Source of the DNA: Paenisporosarcina macmurdoensis
GTDB lineage: Bacteria > Bacillota > Bacilli > Bacillales_A > Planococcaceae
Direction of reading: 5' to 3'
Length of the DNA stretch: 64,000 bases
Assembly: GCF_042658845.1 (NCBI RefSeq)
Contig: NZ_JBHSRI010000025.1
Coordinates: 310,001 to 374,000 of the forward strand
The notes beneath the pieces were generated by a model. It was given only the letters and a program-made list of their open reading frames with translations, was not told the origin of the DNA and did not search any database. Position numbers and translations under genes: made by a program. Below are positions 59,609 to 64,000 of this stretch, piece by piece (positions within the stretch are counted from its first letter, which is position 1; the number at the start of each line of letters is the position of its first letter).

Positions 59609-60726
59609 CGACCAAGAAGTGGAGACCGTTATGGAGTTACGATACCGAGAAGACAGAGCCTTGGCTTTCGAAACTCTCATTGCAAGGGAATCGGTTAATT
59701 AACGTCAATCGCTTTACTCGAATATTTACATTTGAACAAGGTCCAGCTGAGGAAGTTCAATTTCAAGTTGTTTTTGATAAATCCAGAACTCCCTTATCTA
59801 AAGTTATAAAGGAATCAAACTGGCAAGATGTATTCTCTACAGGCAATTGGAGATTCTTGAAGAACGACAGTAAAGGAATCTCCATATATCCTTCACGTGA
59901 AGGACTTCTGAAAAGGAATCGGGTTCACTTCTATATTCTGGCTGGGTTAGCAATGTTTTGTGTAATGCCATTCCTTTCGATGTTTCTTTTAATCTGGGCA
60001 TTACTAACAGATATTAATTCTGTTGAACCAAGTCCTTACTGGTGGATTGCGACCGTATATTTCATGTCGGTAATATCCATCCTAGTACTTACTATTTTCA
60101 TTACAATTAAGTTAAAGGCGTTTGAACGGAAATACTTCAATTCAGCTGTAAATGAGAATAAAACTTTAGGTAAGACATTTACGAAGTGGAAAGTTGGCTG
60201 GATGTATGCGCCGGATTTATTGGAAAAATGGTTGTCTGAAATGGCTGCTGAAGGAAGCCATTTGATCCGAGTCGGGAAATCTGGTACCAATTTCATATTT
60301 GAAAAAGGAACACCAAGTCATGTTTCCTTTGTTTGCGATTATCAAATCAAAACAACACCGTCTTATGCTGATATTCATAAAAGCGCAGGATGGCAACTGA
60401 AATTCACTTCACCGTATTCGTTGACCAAGCACTCTTTATGGTCTCAAGAGTATGCGGAGGGAGAAGAAATCCCAAGATTTACATATGACGTTGCAGAGCA
60501 GAATGCGCAAGTTCGAAAAGTTTTATTAGCTAGTACGGGAGTTATTTTATATACGTTTGCAATTGTAGTCTTCTATCTTTGGATGAGTAGTTCGTTCGAA
60601 CAAGAAGGCGGTTGGAATATGTTCAATACATTTATCGAGTGGGCACTGGTTATCTCGCTACTGTCTCCATTAATGATCCTGATCAAAACCATAAAATATG
60701 CCTTGCGAATGAGAGCAACGAATTAA
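59605..60726 (+). CDS. DUF2812 membrane protein with two tandem DUF2812 units
   Basis: A 373-residue protein made of two similar halves. Unit 1 (about 5-105: WLSKLSLQGNRLINVNRFTR IFTFEQG) is followed by two membrane helices (110-170). Unit 2 (about 195-300: WLSEMAAEGSHLIRVGKSGT NFIFEKG) is followed by two more helices (310-365). The alignment WLSxxxxxGxxLIxVxxxxxxFxFExG shows internal duplication. Coupled to the PadR regulator (ATGA overlap). Function unknown; PadR-DUF2812 pairs often respond to membrane-active compounds (inference). Confidence 0.82.
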   Translation: MTTKKWRPLWSYDTEKTEPWLSKLSLQGNRLINVNRFTRIFTFEQGPAEEVQFQVVFDKSRTPLSKVIKESNWQDVFSTGNWRFLKNDSKGISIYPSREGLLKRNRVHFYILAGLAMFCVMPFLSMFLLIWALLTDINSVEPSPYWWIATVYFMSVISILVLTIFITIKLKAFERKYFNSAVNENKTLGKTFTKWKVGWMYAPDLLEKWLSEMAAEGSHLIRVGKSGTNFIFEKGTPSHVSFVCDYQIKTTPSYADIHKSAGWQLKFTSPYSLTKHSLWSQEYAEGEEIPRFTYDVAEQNAQVRKVLLASTGVILYTFAIVVFYLWMSSSFEQEGGWNMFNTFIEWALVISLLSPLMILIKTIKYALRMRATN

Positions 60727-60732
60727 TACAAT

Positions 60733-60774
60733 AAAGCCATTCCTATTTTTGTTTAAAAATAGGAATGGCTTTTT
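60733..60774. terminator. terminator of the padR-DUF2812 operon
   Basis: Arms AAAGCCATTCCTATTTTT and AAAAATAGGAATGGCTTT plus T-run. Confidence 0.85.
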
Positions 60775-60919
60775 CACATGACCATATTCCTTCTTCCAAG
60801 GGAGTTATCATGTATACTTATACTTATTTTGGAAATTTCATTTAGCTTCATATAATAGTAAAATATAAGTAAGATATCTATTGAAATACAAGACCGGATG
60901 AATACGAGAGGAGCTTATT

Positions 60920-62107
60920 ATGAAATTATTTCACACTGCCGATTGGCATTTAGGAAAGCTTGTTCAGGGTGTTTCGATGACAGACGAACAGCGATTTGTG
61001 TTGCAACAATTTACTAAGGCGATTGCTGAGGAAAAACCAGATGCAGTTATTATTGCAGGGGATTTATATGACCGAGCGGTGCCACCGACTGACGCAGTAA
61101 ATTTGTTGGATGAGGTACTTGAAACAATCGTCTTGAAATTAAAAACACCAGTCATCGCAGTTTCTGGTAATCATGATAGCCCTGGTCGTTTGAATTTTGG
61201 TAGCCGCATAATGAAATCGAATGGTCTTTATATTACGGGTCAACTGAAAAAGGATATGGAACCAGTTGTGATTCAAGATGAGTTTGGGGAAGTTCATTTC
61301 CATTTAGTGCCTTACGCTGATCCGTCTCAAGTTCGTCATGAATTAGAAGATGAAGAAATTCGTACGCATGATGATGCAATGAAGAACATAGTTGCACACA
61401 TTGAGTCTTCTATGGATTCATCGAAAAGACATGTGTTGGTAGGACATGCTTTTGTGACACCTCACGGAGAAGAAGAGGAGAATACGAGTGATTCGGAACG
61501 GCCGCTCGCAATTGGTGGAGCTGAGTATGTAAGTGCTTCACATTTTAAAAACTTTCACTACACGGCACTTGGGCATTTGCATCAAGCACATTATGTTTTG
61601 AATGAGACCGTTCGCTATTCGGGCTCTCCCTTAAAATACTCAATTTCAGAAGAACATCATCAAAAAGGATTCCATATCGTTAAAATGGACGAGCTAGGAA
61701 ACGTCACTGTAGAAAAACGTTTACTGACATCTAATCGAGATATTCGAACGATTGAAGGGAAAATGGAAGACATTTTACTTCAAGAGATGAATCACGATTT
61801 TGTGTTTGTGAAACTGCTAGATGAAACGCCGATTTTATTTCCAATGGAAAAGATACGTTCTGTTTATCCAAATGCGATGCATGTAGAACGTAAACTAGTG
61901 TCTGCTAAGAAGGACAATGAAGAAAGCACGGTTGGATCACGCCGTAAAATGGACGACTTAGCGTTATTTAACGCCTTCTACGAAGAAGTAAAAGGGGTAC
62001 AGGCATCTGAGGAAACAGAGGGCATTTTTAAAGAAGTACTTCAAGAGTTTTTACTTGAGCAACAGGAAATCACAAGCCCTTATAAGAAAGAAGGGCTGAA
62101 AATATGA
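60920..62107 (+). CDS. sbcD: exonuclease SbcCD, nuclease subunit
   Basis: A 395-residue Mre11-type nuclease processing hairpins and double-strand ends together with SbcC. Metal-binding motifs: HTADWHLGK (D7, H10), IIAGDLYDRAVPP, VSGNHDSPGR, VGHAFVTPHG and GHLHQAH. A capping domain follows. ATG 60920 with AGAGGAGC; overlaps sbcC by 4 nt. Confidence 0.93.
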   Translation: MKLFHTADWHLGKLVQGVSMTDEQRFVLQQFTKAIAEEKPDAVIIAGDLYDRAVPPTDAVNLLDEVLETIVLKLKTPVIAVSGNHDSPGRLNFGSRIMKSNGLYITGQLKKDMEPVVIQDEFGEVHFHLVPYADPSQVRHELEDEEIRTHDDAMKNIVAHIESSMDSSKRHVLVGHAFVTPHGEEEENTSDSERPLAIGGAEYVSASHFKNFHYTALGHLHQAHYVLNETVRYSGSPLKYSISEEHHQKGFHIVKMDELGNVTVEKRLLTSNRDIRTIEGKMEDILLQEMNHDFVFVKLLDETPILFPMEKIRSVYPNAMHVERKLVSAKKDNEESTVGSRRKMDDLALFNAFYEEVKGVQASEETEGIFKEVLQEFLLEQQEITSPYKKEGLKI

Positions 62108-64000
62108 GACCCATCACCTTAAAGATGACCGCTTTTGGCCCTTATAAATATACAGAAGTAATTGATTTTAACGAGCTACAGGGAAACCAGTTATTTGTTA
62201 TATCAGGTAGCACTGGAGCTGGAAAAACAACCATTTTTGACGGGATTTGTTTTGCCTTATATGGATCAGCAAGTGGTTCAGATCGTAGTGAATCACGAAT
62301 CATGCGCAGTGACTTTGCAGAAGACAATGTCCATACAGCTGTAGAACTAGAATTCGAAATTCATAATAGGACGTATCGAATCCTTCGTCAAATGGGGCAT
62401 GTGAAAAAAGGGAATAAAGGATCAACCGGCGAAAAATATGAGTTTTATGAAAAGCTAATAGACCGTGAAGTTCCGTGTGTTGAACGACAAATTGTCTCGG
62501 AAATTAATGTGAAAGTGGAAGAAATTATTGGATTAACACAAAATCAGTTCATCCAAATTGTCATGCTTCCACAAGGTGAATTTCGAAAACTGCTAACGTC
62601 TGAGACAGAAAACAAAGAAGATATATTGCGGAAAATTTTTAAAACAGAGCCATATAAAATGATTAGTGAGCGTCTTAAGAAAAAGAGAACACTTTCTGAA
62701 GAAGAACTGAAAATTGAGCAGCGTACGACTAATAGTTACATTCAGAATATCGGTGCATCGTTTCCACAAAGGGAATCCACCATATTTGAGGTGCTTACTC
62801 AAGATCATTACAATATTCACCAAGTCATTTCGGGGTTGGAAGAAGAAGCTTCCTACTATGAAGAGAAAATTCGCCAAGATCACTCTAAATACGAAGAGGC
62901 TTACCAGAAACACACAAGCAAGTCGGCTGAATTTCATCAATCCAAGAGCTTAAATGAACAATTTGATGAATGGGAAGCAAAGGAACTGAAACTGGCTACT
63001 TTGACGGAGCAGTTGCCTTTATTTGAAGGCAAAGAGAAGCAACTTGAAAAAGCAGAGCGTGCAAGTGTAATCGAAGGAATCGAACGACACTACAGAGAAC
63101 TTCAAAAAGAAGTTCTTGAAAAGCAGCAGCTTTGGAATGGAGCAGTTACTTCAGAGGCTAAAGCGAAGATAAAGTTGGAGCAAGTCAACCTTCAATATAA
63201 TGAAGAAGAGAACAAGCAGGAAATTCGTGAAAAACTAAGCGAGTCGCTCGTACGTTTGAATGATTTCTTGCCAATTGTAAAGGATATGACTTCGAGAGAG
63301 TCGGAGTTAAAAGTATTAGAACGTGAAGTGGTCAAGTTAACTGCAAACGTTCAGGCCATCGAGCAACAAGTAATCGCTAAAAATGTATCTGCTAATTTGT
63401 TAAAGCAGGATATGGATAGGCTCGATCTTCAATTGATTCCTTTTGATGATAAATTGCAACGATTAAGCGAGTTAAATGAACAATGCAGGGTGTTAAATGA
63501 GTTTCTTGCAATTCATCAATCGATGCAAGCGCTAGAAGCTGAAACACTTGAGAAACAAGTGCAATTTAATGCGGTGAAAACAGAATATATGACGCTTGAA
63601 AATGAGTGGTTTACGAATCAAGCCCGCGTCTTGGCAGCCCATTTACATGATGGAGAAGCTTGTCCCGTATGTGGTAGTAAGCAACATCCAAATAAGAATG
63701 AGCAAGATCAGACAGTTGCTCCTTCAAAAGAACAGTTAGAACAAGCTAAATCGACTTTGGATCGAGTGGACAATGACTATCGAAATGCATTAGCAAAACA
63801 AAACGCTTTGATGGGGCAACTCTCGAGTAAAAGTTTAGAGGTCGCTAGATTTGGTGTTGATATAGAGCAGGTTGGTGAAACTTATAATAAATTGGAGCAA
63901 TCTCGACTTAATCTAGATGTTGAAGTCGCTCAAATGCGAAAAGGTAAAGATCAACTTCGTAAAATAAAGCAACAACACCAAGAGCAAACACTTATGGTGC
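62104..64000 (+). CDS. sbcC: exonuclease SbcCD, ATPase subunit (3' end outside window)
   Basis: The frame is open from ATG 62104 (ATGA overlap with sbcD) to the right edge, 632 codons seen of about 1000-1050. Walker A is GSTGAGKTT (35-43), with Q-loop MLPQGEFRKLL near residue 156. A long coiled coil follows (about 180-515). The zinc hook is C520-P-V-C523, after which the returning coiled coil begins. The C-terminal ATPase half with signature and Walker B is missing only because the window ends. Confidence 0.93.
   Translation, partial: MRPITLKMTAFGPYKYTEVIDFNELQGNQLFVISGSTGAGKTTIFDGICFALYGSASGSDRSESRIMRSDFAEDNVHTAVELEFEIHNRTYRILRQMGHVKKGNKGSTGEKYEFYEKLIDREVPCVERQIVSEINVKVEEIIGLTQNQFIQIVMLPQGEFRKLLTSETENKEDILRKIFKTEPYKMISERLKKKRTLSEEELKIEQRTTNSYIQNIGASFPQRESTIFEVLTQDHYNIHQVISGLEEEASYYEEKIRQDHSKYEEAYQKHTSKSAEFHQSKSLNEQFDEWEAKELKLATLTEQLPLFEGKEKQLEKAERASVIEGIERHYRELQKEVLEKQQLWNGAVTSEAKAKIKLEQVNLQYNEEENKQEIREKLSESLVRLNDFLPIVKDMTSRESELKVLEREVVKLTANVQAIEQQVIAKNVSANLLKQDMDRLDLQLIPFDDKLQRLSELNEQCRVLNEFLAIHQSMQALEAETLEKQVQFNAVKTEYMTLENEWFTNQARVLAAHLHDGEACPVCGSKQHPNKNEQDQTVAPSKEQLEQAKSTLDRVDNDYRNALAKQNALMGQLSSKSLEVARFGVDIEQVGETYNKLEQSRLNLDVEVAQMRKGKDQLRKIKQQHQEQTLMV

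Noticed and set aside
62104..64000. sbcC as a truncated pseudogene
   Set aside because: The reading frame is open to the window edge and the zinc hook is in place; it is cut only by the window boundary.

Overview
The window reads as chromosome of a low-GC, endospore-forming Gram-positive bacterium of the Bacillales, most likely family Planococcaceae (Sporosarcina/Paenisporosarcina type). The reasons are strong AGGAGG ribosome sites, frequent TTG/GTG starts, Gram-positive lipoproteins, a KinB-like sporulation kinase, a (broken) YhcN/YlaJ spore lipoprotein, a B. subtilis-type gntRKPZ operon with its operator, SigO/RsoA/YvrJ, Isp and YqhV homologues. The placement is inferred from gene content only; no rRNA or marker gene was available.

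Layout. 0-6 kb: small membrane and hypothetical genes (DUF1761, a frameshifted DUF6933 gene, a DUF2238/YjdF-like protein), acetamidase/formamidase and N-methyltryptophan/sarcosine oxidase. 6-8.6 kb (minus strand): a degenerate tRNA-Cys-like sequence, rsoA, sigO and yvrJ (a two-subunit sigma factor module), then intracellular serine protease. 9-14 kb: ferredoxin-NADP reductase divergent from a Fur-controlled fhuC-fhuD-fhuB-fhuG ferric hydroxamate importer. 14-21.4 kb: D-amino acid aminotransferase, PBP3-like transpeptidase, a secreted glucoamylase-like protein, a lipoprotein and a Pho-box-controlled alkaline phosphatase. 21.8-28.3 kb: KinB-like kinase and the gluconate operon gntR-gntK-gntP-gntZ. 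28.6-35.2 kb: a small acidic peptide gene, a fused two-domain peptide-type ABC permease, and a MarR-controlled heterodimeric ABC exporter. 35.6-43.8 kb: ilvE, ilvD, small or broken membrane genes, a frameshifted alpha/beta hydrolase, a second hydrolase, signal peptidase I, a saccharopine-dehydrogenase-like enzyme and the broken spore lipoprotein. 44.4-48.3 kb: the glyoxylate shunt (malate synthase G and isocitrate lyase) with the same 12-bp palindrome in both promoters and a Cys-rich micro-protein between them. 48.3-50.5 kb: an ArtPQR-like amino-acid importer. 50.9-57 kb: rhodanese lipoprotein, Prx6-type peroxiredoxin, YqhV, a BsuPI-domain lipoprotein, a GNAT enzyme, the DUF1659-DUF2922-YvrJ cassette, a membrane metallopeptidase and a CHY zinc-finger protein. 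57-64 kb: a 236-bp tandem repeat, AraC/GyrI regulator, DUF3817, PadR plus DUF2812, then sbcD and the start of sbcC, cut by the right edge.

The most unusual signal is not a gene. Five intergenic gaps (4.4, 17.6, 28.4, 52.2 and 57.1 kb) carry arrays of a 7-12 bp word repeated at exactly 21 bp (two helical turns, or seven codons), each locus using its own word and having otherwise diverged spacers. I do not recognise these as a named repeat family. In two arrays the repeat can be read as a heptad-repeat basic micro-ORF behind a good ribosome site.

Four genes are broken (three single-base indels, one in-frame stop), and one small gene seems to start at ATA. These need read-level checking before they are called real pseudogenes.
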